Below, piece after piece: positions 35,420-43,725 of a DNA stretch of 64,000 bases. Within the stretch, counting starts at the first letter, position 1. Every line of letters starts with the position of its first letter. Both the position numbers and the translations under genes were made by a program. Source of the stretch: Anaerolineae bacterium (GTDB lineage Bacteria; Chloroflexota; Anaerolineae; Aggregatilineales; Phototrophicaceae); contig JAJECX010000013.1 in the NCBI GenBank assembly GCA_022821805.1, positions 26,541 to 90,540 of the forward strand, in the 5' to 3' direction. Under the pieces are notes generated by a model. That model saw nothing but the letters and a program-made list of their open reading frames with translations. It searched no databases and was not told where the DNA came from.

Positions 35420-36403
35420 TCATAACCACAGGTCATCAAATAGCGATTCGATTTCGGGATCTGGGCTGTTTCGCGCAGCCTCAGCCGCTTCCGCCACGGA
35501 CTGCGTGATTTCACTGTCCAAGGCTTCCAGCTGTTCCGCTGGCAGAATGCCGTTTTCGCTAACATAGCTGTGCAGCAGGCGCAGCGGGTCTTTCGCCTGC
35601 GCGGCCGCCGTTTCCGCTTCATCACGATACGTCTGTCCAGCGAGGAAAGCTTCTTCGCCCTCGGCATGGCTGCCCCTGCGGTGGGTCTTCGCCTCTATCA
35701 AGGTCGGTCCGCCGCCGCGCCTGGCGCGCTCCACCGCCGCCTTGGCAACGCGATACATCTCAAATGCGTCGGCGCCATCGGCGACTACGCCGCGGATTCC
35801 GTAACCGGCCGCCCGATCCGCTATATCGGTGATATTCATCGCATTTGTCGCCGGCGTGAACTCGCCATATTGGTTATTCTCGCAGACAAAGATCACGGGC
35901 AACGCCAGCGTTGACGCAAGATTCAGCGATTCGTGAAAACTGCCTTCGTTGGCGGCGCCATCCCCGAAGAAACAGACCGAGACGCGCTCTCTGTCCGAGT
36001 ACCAGGCGCTCAAGCCTGCGCCCACGGCTATCGGTAAGCCGCCGCCCACAATGCCTATCGCGCCCAACATACCGATGTCAAAATCAGCGATATGCATGGA
36101 CCCGCCCTTGCCTTTGCAATAGCCAGTCGCCTTTCCGAACAACTCCGCCATCATGCGTTTGATGTCACCGCCTTTGGCAATCACGTGGCCGTGCCCGCGA
36201 TGCGTGCTGATGATGGTATCTTCGTCGGTCAGCGCGGCGCAGACGCCGGCGGCCACCGCTTCCTCGCCGATGTAAAGATGAACAAAGCCGGGCAATTGAC
36301 CTTGCCGGAATAACCGCCCTACTTCTTCCTCAAAGCGGCGGATGCGCAAGACGCGCGTGTAAATATCCAGCGCAAGGTCGACCGATATGTCTTGATGATG
36401 CAT
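35420..36403 (-). CDS. 2-oxoacid dehydrogenase E1 component, alpha subunit
   Basis: A 327-residue E1 alpha subunit. The thiamine diphosphate motif is CFFGDGAANEGSFHESLN near residue 145, and VCENNQYGE follows as in acetoin and pyruvate dehydrogenases. HRGHGHVIAKGGD near 70 and GKGGSMHIAD near 97 are characteristic. It lacks the phospho-loops of mitochondrial forms. It is co-transcribed with E1 beta and the lipoyl protein. The acetoin dehydrogenase-like sequence does not fix the substrate. Confidence 0.9.
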   Translation of the reverse strand: MHHQDISVDLALDIYTRVLRIRRFEEEVGRLFRQGQLPGFVHLYIGEEAVAAGVCAALTDEDTIISTHRGHGHVIAKGGDIKRMMAELFGKATGYCKGKGGSMHIADFDIGMLGAIGIVGGGLPIAVGAGLSAWYSDRERVSVCFFGDGAANEGSFHESLNLASTLALPVIFVCENNQYGEFTPATNAMNITDIADRAAGYGIRGVVADGADAFEMYRVAKAAVERARRGGGPTLIEAKTHRRGSHAEGEEAFLAGQTYRDEAETAAAQAKDPLRLLHSYVSENGILPAEQLEALDSEITQSVAEAAEAARNSPDPEIESLFDDLWL

Positions 36404-36412
36404 CTCGCCGCC

Positions 36413-37627
36413 TCAAATCAGCAAAGCTTCGGCTGTCAGCGCCAGCGTTTTTGTTGCTGTAAGAATCTGATCGACGCCAACGCGCTCGTCAACCATCGGC
36501 CAAGTGGGGATAAAACCCGGTCCGTATTCGACGCAGGAGATGCCAGCGCCCTTGAAGTGGCAGGTATCGGCGGTCGCGCCGATGCGATGTCCCGCGCCGA
36601 CCTGCGGTTCAGCTCCAGTGACTTGTTTGTGCGCCGCGATCAATGCGGAGGCCACCGCTGAATCCCGCGGCGTCGCCTCGCGCGCTGGCATGTTGGGCTG
36701 CTGATCGCTCTGTGGAATTACTAGCTCGAACTCGAACTCACTGTCCTCCTGTCTGATCCGCTTGAGGCGCGCCTCCATGTCCTCGCGCACCGTGTCTTCG
36801 CTCATGCCCGGAACAATGCGCAGGTCAAAGACGACGGTGGTCATGTCCTGAAAATGCGCAATGTCGCGGATCGCCATTGAAGGATAGCCCGGGAGCAGCG
36901 GATGTGGCTGATAACGCAGCCAGCCGCCGTCCGCCTTCGCTGGGATCTGCAGGTACGATGGGCTGAATGCGTCGATGACCTTCGTCGCTTTCTCAATTGG
37001 ATTCACATAAGGCGCGCGGTGTTTGAATTCGCCAATTACCCGTATCCGCCCTTGCACGTAGCCGACTGATATCAAGCCGACATCGAGGTCTCCCGCTTCG
37101 GTGACGATGCAATAGTCCGGGCGGCAGCCGCTCTCGATCAGATGCAGCGCGCCCAGGCCTCCACCGGTCTCGGCGACGACGCAGGCGAGGATCAGGTCGC
37201 CCTTTAGCGACGACCTGGAGCGGCGGATCGCCTCAGCCGCTATGAGCATAGAAGCCAGACCCGCTTTCATATTCAGCGCGCCCAAGCCATAGATCATTCC
37301 ATCGTCGATCTCAGCGCCAAATGGATCGTAGCGCCATTGGTCGCGCCGAAAGACATCGCCATTCCAATCGCTGGTATCCGTATGGCCGCAAAGCATCAGC
37401 GAAGGTCCGCCGCCGTTGCCGCGGAGCGCGCCTATCGCTTGATGGGTTACGCCGCCGTCACGCAAAGGCACCTCCTGGAGCTCAACCTTGTAGCCGCGCT
37501 GCGACATCCAGTCCGCGAGCCAACGTCCGATCTCCGTCTCTTGCCACAAAAACGACGGGATGCGGATCAGTTGCCGCGTCAATTCGATTGATTCATGATC
37601 TTGAATATGGTCGAGGATCGCGGACAT
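36413..37627 (-). CDS. M20-family peptidase/deacylase-like protein with altered active-site residues
   Basis: A 404-residue protein with M20 (ArgE/DapE) architecture. The first metal motif is intact: LMLCGHTDTSDW (His82, Asp84). The second usual D-M-K motif reads ALNMKAG (Asn119 for the bridging Asp). The E-E-T-G-G motif reads VAETGGG (Ala152 for the general-base Glu). The late metal His before xDE is replaced by Trp376 (PTWPMVDERV). The M20 enzyme at 56449 keeps the Glu pair and this His. I infer altered metal binding, a different reaction or a binding role. Its start overlaps the RidA stop. Confidence 0.75.
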   Translation of the reverse strand: MSAILDHIQDHESIELTRQLIRIPSFLWQETEIGRWLADWMSQRGYKVELQEVPLRDGGVTHQAIGALRGNGGGPSLMLCGHTDTSDWNGDVFRRDQWRYDPFGAEIDDGMIYGLGALNMKAGLASMLIAAEAIRRSRSSLKGDLILACVVAETGGGLGALHLIESGCRPDYCIVTEAGDLDVGLISVGYVQGRIRVIGEFKHRAPYVNPIEKATKVIDAFSPSYLQIPAKADGGWLRYQPHPLLPGYPSMAIRDIAHFQDMTTVVFDLRIVPGMSEDTVREDMEARLKRIRQEDSEFEFELVIPQSDQQPNMPAREATPRDSAVASALIAAHKQVTGAEPQVGAGHRIGATADTCHFKGAGISCVEYGPGFIPTWPMVDERVGVDQILTATKTLALTAEALLI

Positions 37628-38025
37628 CAGCTTTTATCGGCTTTGACGATCGCCCAGACATCAAAACCCACCTGCGCGCCGCCCCATAATTCAGCCACGC
37701 CAATGGTATTTCGCGTCGGATAGGGCTCGCTGAAATACTCGCAATAGATGGCATCCATTTCTGAAAAGCGGTTGATATCCGTTAGCGAGACATTGACCCG
37801 GATGACATCGGCAAGGGCGCAGCCGGCCGTTTCCAGTACGGCTTGAATATTGTCTAGGGCTTGCCGCGCTTCCGCCTCGAATCCGCCGCTGACCACACCC
37901 GAGCCATCCGGCGCCGTGCCAAGATAGCCGGATGTCACCAGCATATTTCCGTAGATCATGGCTTGACTGTAGCCACTAGTGGGGACCGGCGCTTTGTCGG
38001 TCAGGATGACATCCGGGCGCGCCAT
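37627..38025 (-). CDS. RidA/YjgF-family protein
   Basis: A 132-residue RidA-fold protein. It contains SGYSQAMIYGNMLVTSGYLG and the core Arg motif YPTRNTIGVAEL, whose Arg binds carboxylate ligands in deaminating RidA members. The usual late Glu is not conserved (AQVGFDVWAI), so it may belong to another Rid subfamily. Trimers hydrolyse reactive enamine/imine intermediates. Its stop overlaps the following M20-like start and its own start is 3 bases from the regulator stop, so all are one operon. Confidence 0.85.
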   Translation of the reverse strand: MARPDVILTDKAPVPTSGYSQAMIYGNMLVTSGYLGTAPDGSGVVSGGFEAEARQALDNIQAVLETAGCALADVIRVNVSLTDINRFSEMDAIYCEYFSEPYPTRNTIGVAELWGGAQVGFDVWAIVKADKS

Positions 38026-38028
38026 AGC

Positions 38029-38778
38029 TCAGGCTCCATTTTGTGAATCGGCTTCTGCCTTGACCCGCGCTTTCGTCAGGTAATTGTAAATCGTCGAGCG
38101 GCTCAATCCCAATTCCTCCGCGATCAGCGGCACCGCTCGCTTCACCTGAAAGGCGCCCTTTTCGTCCAGCCGCGCAATGAGATCGATTTTGTCCTCCTTG
38201 GACATGATCGGAAGCTCAGCGCCGATTTCGTTGACCGCTTCGATTAGCATAATGTGGATGGTTCGCTGAATATCGTCCGAGAGCGTTTCACTGACCTCGG
38301 AGTCGGATTCCAGCGTCAGAAAGTCGCCCAGCATTCTATGGAAGCCAGCGAAGATGCCGATGTCCAGATTGATGCAGAAAGCGCCGTATGCCCTGCCATC
38401 ATCATCGCGAAGGAACATCGTGCAGGATTTCATTTCTCGGCCATTGGGCAGGAATGTCTGGTAATTGTAGAAGTCACGCACAGTATTGCCGTTGCGCGCT
38501 TGTGTCAGCAGCAGGTCGGTGGCGCCACCGACCACCTTTCGCCCGCTGATATTGCCTTCAATTTGAATGATTGAGCGTTCGAGGTCGCCGAAATCATGGA
38601 TCACAACTTCGCAATGCGGCGCGAATAGCTTGGCGACCCCAACCGCCAATTGCTTGAGCAAGGCAAAGGTCGCCTCGCGGTCTGTTGAAACGATGGAGTC
38701 TAGGATACGCATTGGAGCGACAGTTTCTCTTTTTTTGAGGTCTGCGGCGCCACGTTGGTTTGCATTTGCTGGCGTCAT
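38029..38778 (-). CDS. YheO/DauR-type transcriptional regulator (PAS-like + HTH)
   Basis: A 249-residue regulator. A YheO-type PAS-like domain spans about residues 30-160: LFAPHCEVVIHDF, then SCTMFLRDDDGRAYGAFCINLD. A C-terminal helix-turn-helix near 210-245 contains IAEELGLSRSTIYNYLTKAR. This architecture is shared with DauR, the repressor of D-arginine catabolism, and relatives next to RidA-type genes. ATG 38778 is used. The gene diverges from the creatininase gene across about 50 bp containing an inverted repeat (38803-38813), a natural site for control of both arms. Confidence 0.83.
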   Translation of the reverse strand: MTPANANQRGAADLKKRETVAPMRILDSIVSTDREATFALLKQLAVGVAKLFAPHCEVVIHDFGDLERSIIQIEGNISGRKVVGGATDLLLTQARNGNTVRDFYNYQTFLPNGREMKSCTMFLRDDDGRAYGAFCINLDIGIFAGFHRMLGDFLTLESDSEVSETLSDDIQRTIHIMLIEAVNEIGAELPIMSKEDKIDLIARLDEKGAFQVKRAVPLIAEELGLSRSTIYNYLTKARVKAEADSQNGA

Positions 38779-38802
38779 GATAAACAATATATCCAAGAAT
38801 TA

Positions 38803-38813
38803 TACAAATTGTA
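38803..38813. promoter_or_regulatory. Inverted repeat TACAA-A-TTGTA between divergent genes
   Basis: A perfect 5-bp inverted repeat with a 1-bp spacer, in the short region between the YheO/DauR-type regulator and the creatininase-family gene. A candidate autoregulatory operator; short enough to be chance. Confidence 0.35.
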
Positions 38814-38830
38814 AAGAGACGGCACAAGAT

Positions 38831-39706
38831 ATGCCCGCTGACCATGACATGAAGGCTGACAGGCTGTATACGCAGAAGGGTCCGCCGACGCTTGATGAAA
38901 TGACGGGACCGGAAGTCGCGGCGGCGCTGAAAGAGACGGATGTGCTGATGTTGCCGGTTGGCGCCACCGAAGCGCATGGCGCGCATCTCCCGCTCGGTAC
39001 CGATTCCTTTGAGGCGCGGGAGAATTGCCGGCGGGCGGCGCTTCGTCTGGCGGCGCTTGGCTGCCCGGTCGTAATTGGGCCTGTCATCCCCTTCGGCGTC
39101 TCCAGCTTTCACCTTGGCTTCGCCGGCACGATTAGTCTCAGTTCCAATACGATGATCAGTCTGCTGACGGAAGTGTGCCTGAGCTTGTATGAGACCGGGT
39201 TCCGCAAGTTCGCGCTCGTGCACGGCCACGACGGCAATCTGCCCGTTATGATGGTCGCGGCGCAAGATCTCGTCGACAAAACGGCCGATGCGCAAGCGAT
39301 GGCGCTCAATTGGCTGGCGCCGCTCAGCAAGGTGTACCACCGGATTCAGACATCGAAAAAGCAGGAGGGTCATGGAGGCGAGGGCGAAACGGCGCGCATC
39401 CTTGTGACGCATCCAGAACTGGTGCATCTCGAGCGCGCAATCAGACACCATGTTCCAGCGAGCGAAATGCGCAAGATTCAAGGCGCCGAGCACGTCAAGA
39501 CCGGCGGCGGCATCTTCTATGCCACGCGACGATACAAAGATCATACGCCTTATGGACATATCGGGGATCCAGCGCTGGCGACCGAAGAGACCGGGAACAA
39601 GGGCTATGATGTCATCGCCGAGTGGCTGGCGCTGGTCATTGCTCGCGACTACTTCAATTTGGATGTCGATCCCAATGCGAGCTTGCGTGTCAATGAGCGA
39701 GGCTGA
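38831..39706 (+). CDS. Creatininase-family amidohydrolase
   Basis: A 291-residue protein with creatininase signatures. EAHGAHLPLGTDSF carries the Glu, His and Asp metal ligands; LVHGHDGN is a variant of the N-G-H-G-G-N motif; GHGGEGETA matches H-A-G-E-x-E-T. Family members hydrolyse cyclic or formyl amides (creatinine, FAPy, barbiturase-like substrates). It is the first gene of the rightward arm, opposite the regulator, and upstream of a peptide-type importer and an amidase. ATG 38831 is chosen; in-frame ATG 38849 is possible, and ATG 38777 would overlap the regulator start. Confidence 0.85.
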   Translation: MPADHDMKADRLYTQKGPPTLDEMTGPEVAAALKETDVLMLPVGATEAHGAHLPLGTDSFEARENCRRAALRLAALGCPVVIGPVIPFGVSSFHLGFAGTISLSSNTMISLLTEVCLSLYETGFRKFALVHGHDGNLPVMMVAAQDLVDKTADAQAMALNWLAPLSKVYHRIQTSKKQEGHGGEGETARILVTHPELVHLERAIRHHVPASEMRKIQGAEHVKTGGGIFYATRRYKDHTPYGHIGDPALATEETGNKGYDVIAEWLALVIARDYFNLDVDPNASLRVNERG

Positions 39707-39728
39707 AACTCGGAACTGCGTTAGGATT

Positions 39729-39756
39729 TTGACAGGCAGCCTGCGCAGGTTATAAT
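39729..39756 (+). promoter_or_regulatory. Consensus sigma-70 promoter upstream of the binding-protein gene
   Basis: TTGACA (39729-39734) and TATAAT (39751-39756), both perfect consensus hexamers, with a 16-bp spacer. They lie 23 bases after the creatininase stop and about 130 bases before ATG 39886. The importer should therefore be strongly transcribed on its own. Confidence 0.72.
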
Positions 39757-39885
39757 CGCTGCGCGGATGGACAGTTTGTTGATTATCTGTACATAATGTG
39801 CAAGCGCGCGTTTTACTTTCGCGTACCCGGTCAGTAGACTGTTGCTGAAACAAAAAAGTGACGATAACGAGAAAGGTCCTTTCCC

Positions 39886-41454
39886 ATGTCAAAGTTACAT
39901 TGCTTTAGCAAACTGTTTGGCATTCTGCTGCTGCTCTTCGCGTTGGGAACAGCATCGGCGCAAGATCCGCAGTATGGCGGCACCCTCGTATTCGGCGCCG
40001 AATCCATGGGCGATTCTTTTGACATCGGCTTTTGGCACGGCTTTGGCGGCGTTCATGTCATTGACACCATTGGCGAGGGCTTGGTGCGCGCTGATTTCGA
40101 AAACGGCGGCGCCTTGCCTGGCTTGGCGGAATCCTGGGAGATATCCGACGACGGCTTGACCTACACCTTTCACATTCGCGACGGCATGACCTTCCATGAT
40201 GGCGAAGCGGTGACCGCGGGCGCTATTGTACGCAGCATGACCCGCCCCATCAGTCCGGATGATCCCAGTTATATCGACGGCATGTATATGTACGGAAATC
40301 AAGGGACCAGCAACTGGGAATCCATTGACGCGGTCGACGACAGCACCATCGTTTTGCAACTGATGCAGCCAAATGCGACGCAGCTGCTGGTCTTCTCCCG
40401 CCCTGACGGCGCCATCATCAGTCCGAAAGCGATGGACGAATACGGAACTGAGGTCGGCTTGAATATGTCGATGGCGGGACCGTACAAGATTGAACGCTTC
40501 GTGCCCGGCCAGGAAGCGGTGCTGGCCGCCAATGAAGACTATTGGGCGGGCCGCCCCTATATCGACCAAATCGTCATTCGCGCCTACCCCGATGAAGCGG
40601 CTATCCTCGCCGCGCTGGAAGCGGGCGAAATTGACATGACGCTCTACGCGCCCTTTACATCAGTCCCGCGACTGCAAGATTCCGAGAATATTCGCGTCGA
40701 GGTCGGGGCGCCGCTGGTGGATCTCTTCGTCGGCGCCAACGTGGCGAAGGAGCCCTTTGATAACCTGGCGCTGCGCCAGGCGGTCAATTACGCGCTGGAC
40801 CGCGAAACCCTGATCGAAGCGGGATTGAACGGCTTCGCTGAAATGCCGGCCAGCTTGCTCGGTCCGTTGGATCTCGGTTTTGACGAGTCCGGGCGCGAAG
40901 TCAGCGTGTATGATCCGGAGCGAGCAAAAGAACTGCTGGCGCAGTCGGGTATGGAATTGCCAGTTGCGATCGAAGTCGCCTATGAAAACAATCGCTTCTG
41001 GCCCCAATTGGCGGAACTGATCGCGGCCGACCTGGAGGCAGTCGGCTTTGATGTGACGCTGGATCGCCTCGATGCCGGTTCGTTTTGGGGCAAGGTCGGC
41101 GATGGGCAGACGCAGTTAAGCATTAACCAGCGCTCCACCTTTGTGCCAGATCCACATGACAAAGCGATCCTGATGGCGCGGGCTGGCGCAGAAGGCAGCC
41201 AAACGCAACACCAGGCGCTTGAGGCCGCGGATGCGATCGATGCGCTGGTAACGGCGGGCATCTCAACCGTGGACAGCATGAAACGCGAGGCGATCTACCA
41301 GGAGTTCCAAGCCCTGATGCTGGAGCAGCTGCCCTATATCTACATCGGTTATCTGACGCCGCCGATCTTCGTGAACAAGCGCGTACAAAATGTGGAGACT
41401 TTCGGCACCGCCGGCGGGCGCATCAACTTGCGCGAAGTGTGGCTGTCGGAATAG
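39886..41454 (+). CDS. ABC solute-binding protein, family 5 (peptide/opine type)
   Basis: A 522-residue binding protein with a Sec signal peptide at residues 1-25 (LFGILLLLFALGTASAQD). Family-5 landmarks: GGTLVFGAE at the mature start, GLAESWEISDDGLTYTFHIRDGMTFHDGE near 85-113, and AVNYALDRETLIEAGLNG near 300. GAAAGGTCC precedes ATG 39886. Two Dpp-type permeases follow. The class binds peptides, opines, glutathione or oligosaccharides; here an amide-rich ligand is inferred from the adjacent creatininase and amidase. Confidence 0.9.
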   Translation: MSKLHCFSKLFGILLLLFALGTASAQDPQYGGTLVFGAESMGDSFDIGFWHGFGGVHVIDTIGEGLVRADFENGGALPGLAESWEISDDGLTYTFHIRDGMTFHDGEAVTAGAIVRSMTRPISPDDPSYIDGMYMYGNQGTSNWESIDAVDDSTIVLQLMQPNATQLLVFSRPDGAIISPKAMDEYGTEVGLNMSMAGPYKIERFVPGQEAVLAANEDYWAGRPYIDQIVIRAYPDEAAILAALEAGEIDMTLYAPFTSVPRLQDSENIRVEVGAPLVDLFVGANVAKEPFDNLALRQAVNYALDRETLIEAGLNGFAEMPASLLGPLDLGFDESGREVSVYDPERAKELLAQSGMELPVAIEVAYENNRFWPQLAELIAADLEAVGFDVTLDRLDAGSFWGKVGDGQTQLSINQRSTFVPDPHDKAILMARAGAEGSQTQHQALEAADAIDALVTAGISTVDSMKREAIYQEFQALMLEQLPYIYIGYLTPPIFVNKRVQNVETFGTAGGRINLREVWLSE

Positions 41455-41582
41455 CCTTCCAAGCGCTATGGCGAATATGGCTTCGTCCGGCGATGTCGGA
41501 GTCATATTTGCCTTTTACAGCCGCAGAATACTAAACTAACCCCAGCTTCAAGAGTTCTCTTCGCGTATAGGTTTGGCCATTC

Positions 41583-42443
41583 ATGCGAGCCGACAAAAAC
41601 ATGCGAGCGCGGCTCGGCGTCTTTTGGCGTCGCTATGATATCGCGCTCTTGAGCAGCGCTATCTTCATCTTCATCCTTCTGGCGACAATCCTCGCGTCAG
41701 TGGTTGCGCCCTACGATCCCATGGCGCGCAACATCAAGAATCGCTTTGCGCCGCCATCCCGCGAAAACGCCTTTGGCACCGATCAGTTGGGACGCGATGT
41801 CTTGTCTCGCGTCATTCATGGCGGGCGACCAATTCTAAGCGCGAGCGTCAGCGCCGTAATCTGCGCGTTGGCGGCTGGAACCGCTATCGGTGTCTCCGGC
41901 GGTTACCTCGGCGGCTGGCTTGATACGACGCTCATGCGCCTTATGGATGTAATGCTGAGTTTCCCGTCAATCTTGCTGGCGATCCTGATTGTGGCGACCC
42001 TTGGGGTGGGATTGCTCAATGTGACAGTTGCCATCGGTTTCTCAATGGTGCCGGTATTCGCGCGCCTCGTTCGCTCGATCGTAATCACGCTAGCGCATGA
42101 AGAATACGTAACGGCGGCGCATTCACTTGGGGCATCCGACTCGCATATTATCTTGAAGCATATCCTCCCCAATATGATGCCGCCGATCTTCGTGCAAGCC
42201 TCAGCGATGCTGGCTGTCGCGATCGGCGCCGCCTCCGCCTTGAATTTCATCGGACTTGGCGTCGAGCCGGGTACGCCCGACTGGGGCATGATGGTGGCTG
42301 AGGGGCAGCGGCTGATCTTTGACGCGGCGCATGTGCCTCTTTTTCCCGGGCTGGTCATCACCATTACGGTGCTCAGCGTGAATTACATGGGCGATGGACT
42401 GCGCGATCACCTCGATCCAAAGCTGCGCGGCCAAGGAATCTGA
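41583..42443 (+). CDS. ABC permease, DppC-like
   Basis: A 286-residue permease. The N-terminal helix is at about 20-43 (IALLSSAIFIFILLATILASVV). An OppC-type extracytoplasmic segment follows, with PSRENAFGTDQLGRDVLSRVIHG. The EAA-like loop reads VTAAHSLGASDSHIILKHILPN near 177-198. Six membrane segments are expected. It precedes its DppB partner, the reverse of the usual order, with a 10-base gap. Confidence 0.9.
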   Translation: MRADKNMRARLGVFWRRYDIALLSSAIFIFILLATILASVVAPYDPMARNIKNRFAPPSRENAFGTDQLGRDVLSRVIHGGRPILSASVSAVICALAAGTAIGVSGGYLGGWLDTTLMRLMDVMLSFPSILLAILIVATLGVGLLNVTVAIGFSMVPVFARLVRSIVITLAHEEYVTAAHSLGASDSHIILKHILPNMMPPIFVQASAMLAVAIGAASALNFIGLGVEPGTPDWGMMVAEGQRLIFDAAHVPLFPGLVITITVLSVNYMGDGLRDHLDPKLRGQGI

Positions 42444-42453
42444 GGGGTACGGC

Positions 42454-43464
42454 ATGTTCGGATACCTGCTCAATCGACTGATCTGGCTGCCAATCGTCTT
42501 GTGGGCAGTGAGCAGCCTGGCCTTTCTCGCCCTGCGCATCGTGCCGGGCAATCCGATTCAGACCGTGCAGAACCAGGTGATGGATAAGAGCCAATTGGCG
42601 CAAGTAGAAGCAGTCTGGGGGTTAAATCGCCCGATTGCCGAGCAATACCTGCGCTTCCTGTCCAGTTTGGCTCGGGGCGATCTTGGCTTGGCAATGAGCA
42701 GCGGCGTGCCGATTCGGCGCATGATCTTTGAACGCATGCCACCAACGATTGAGTTGGCAATCGTCTCGCTGTTCGTTAGCACCGCTCTCGGCGTATTGTC
42801 AGGCGTCGCCTCGGTCGCGATCCGCAATCGCGCTATCGACTACAGCATTCGAACAGCGTCCATACTCGGCCTGTCGCTGCCGCTCTTCTGGGTCGGCATT
42901 ATGTTGATCATTCTCTTCTCCGTCAACTTGCGCTGGACGCCGACGAGCGGCCGAATCGGCGCCGGCGTCGATTACGAGGTCATCACCAATTTTATGTTTT
43001 ACGATCTCATTGCAACGGGCAATTGGGAAGCCTTCGGCAGCTTCCTGCGCCATCTCGTCTTGCCCGGCGTGACCATCGGCTTGACTTCTGCCGGTTTCGT
43101 CGCCCGCCTTACGCGCTCCGCCATGTTGGAGGTCATGAACTCGGATTACGTCCGAACGGCGCGCGCCAAAGGATTGTACGAGCGCAGCGTCATCTGGAAA
43201 CACGCCATGCGCAATGCCATGCTGCCGATCATCACCTTGCAGGGTTTGCAGTTCGGTTCGATTTTGGGCGGCGCCGTCATCACCGAGCGTGTCTTCTCTT
43301 ATCCGGGCATGGGCACCTGGCTGCTGGATGGCATCCTCGAACGCGACTATTCTGTGGTGCAGGGCGGCATCATCTTTGTCGCTTTGGCTTATGTGCTGAT
43401 GAACTTGCTCGTTGATATGCTCTATCACATCATCGACCCGCGCCTGCGCAATGCCAACCGCTAA
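42454..43464 (+). CDS. ABC permease, DppB-like
   Basis: A 336-residue permease. The start MFGYLLNRLIWLPIVLWAVS is typical of DppB/OppB. LRIVPGNPIQ follows the first helix, and RTARAKGLYERSVIWKHAMRNA is the cytosolic loop that docks the ATPase. ATG 42454 is used rather than the upstream ATG 42394, which overlaps DppC. No DppD/DppF ATPase gene follows; the next genes encode the amidase pair. Confidence 0.9.
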   Translation: MFGYLLNRLIWLPIVLWAVSSLAFLALRIVPGNPIQTVQNQVMDKSQLAQVEAVWGLNRPIAEQYLRFLSSLARGDLGLAMSSGVPIRRMIFERMPPTIELAIVSLFVSTALGVLSGVASVAIRNRAIDYSIRTASILGLSLPLFWVGIMLIILFSVNLRWTPTSGRIGAGVDYEVITNFMFYDLIATGNWEAFGSFLRHLVLPGVTIGLTSAGFVARLTRSAMLEVMNSDYVRTARAKGLYERSVIWKHAMRNAMLPIITLQGLQFGSILGGAVITERVFSYPGMGTWLLDGILERDYSVVQGGIIFVALAYVLMNLLVDMLYHIIDPRLRNANR

Positions 43465-43524
43465 ACGAGTCTGTCCCGGTCCTAGTTATGCCGTTTGAGA
43501 ACCATTCGAAAGGAGTAAAGACTC

Positions 43525-43725
43525 ATGCTGAACACGAAACAGCCATCCGATCCAAAAGCCAAAGCAGAGCAATTGGCTCGCATTGCCGAGTTGCTTAGCC
43601 TGGATATCGATGATGAAGACCTCGAGGCGCTTTCCAATCAGCTGTACTTGATGGATGCGCTGGAAGCGTCAGCGCTTCGCGATTATGTGCCGATTCTGAG
43701 CATGGACGCTTCCTGGCATGATTGA
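43525..43725 (+). CDS. AtzG-like (GatC-like) small amidase subunit
   Basis: A 66-residue acidic helical protein with a strong GGAG ribosome site upstream of ATG 43525. The pattern AKAEQLARIAELLSLDIDDEDLEAL and a C-terminal MDASW resembles AtzG/DUF4089, the small partner that wraps the amidase AtzE much as GatC wraps GatA. Its stop lies 8 bases inside the amidase gene, indicating tight coupling. The assignment rests on size, helix pattern and gene order. Confidence 0.7.
   Translation: MLNTKQPSDPKAKAEQLARIAELLSLDIDDEDLEALSNQLYLMDALEASALRDYVPILSMDASWHD

Noticed and set aside
38594..39892. A 432-codon minus-strand frame
   Set aside because: It overlaps the creatininase-family gene, which carries intact signatures on the plus strand.
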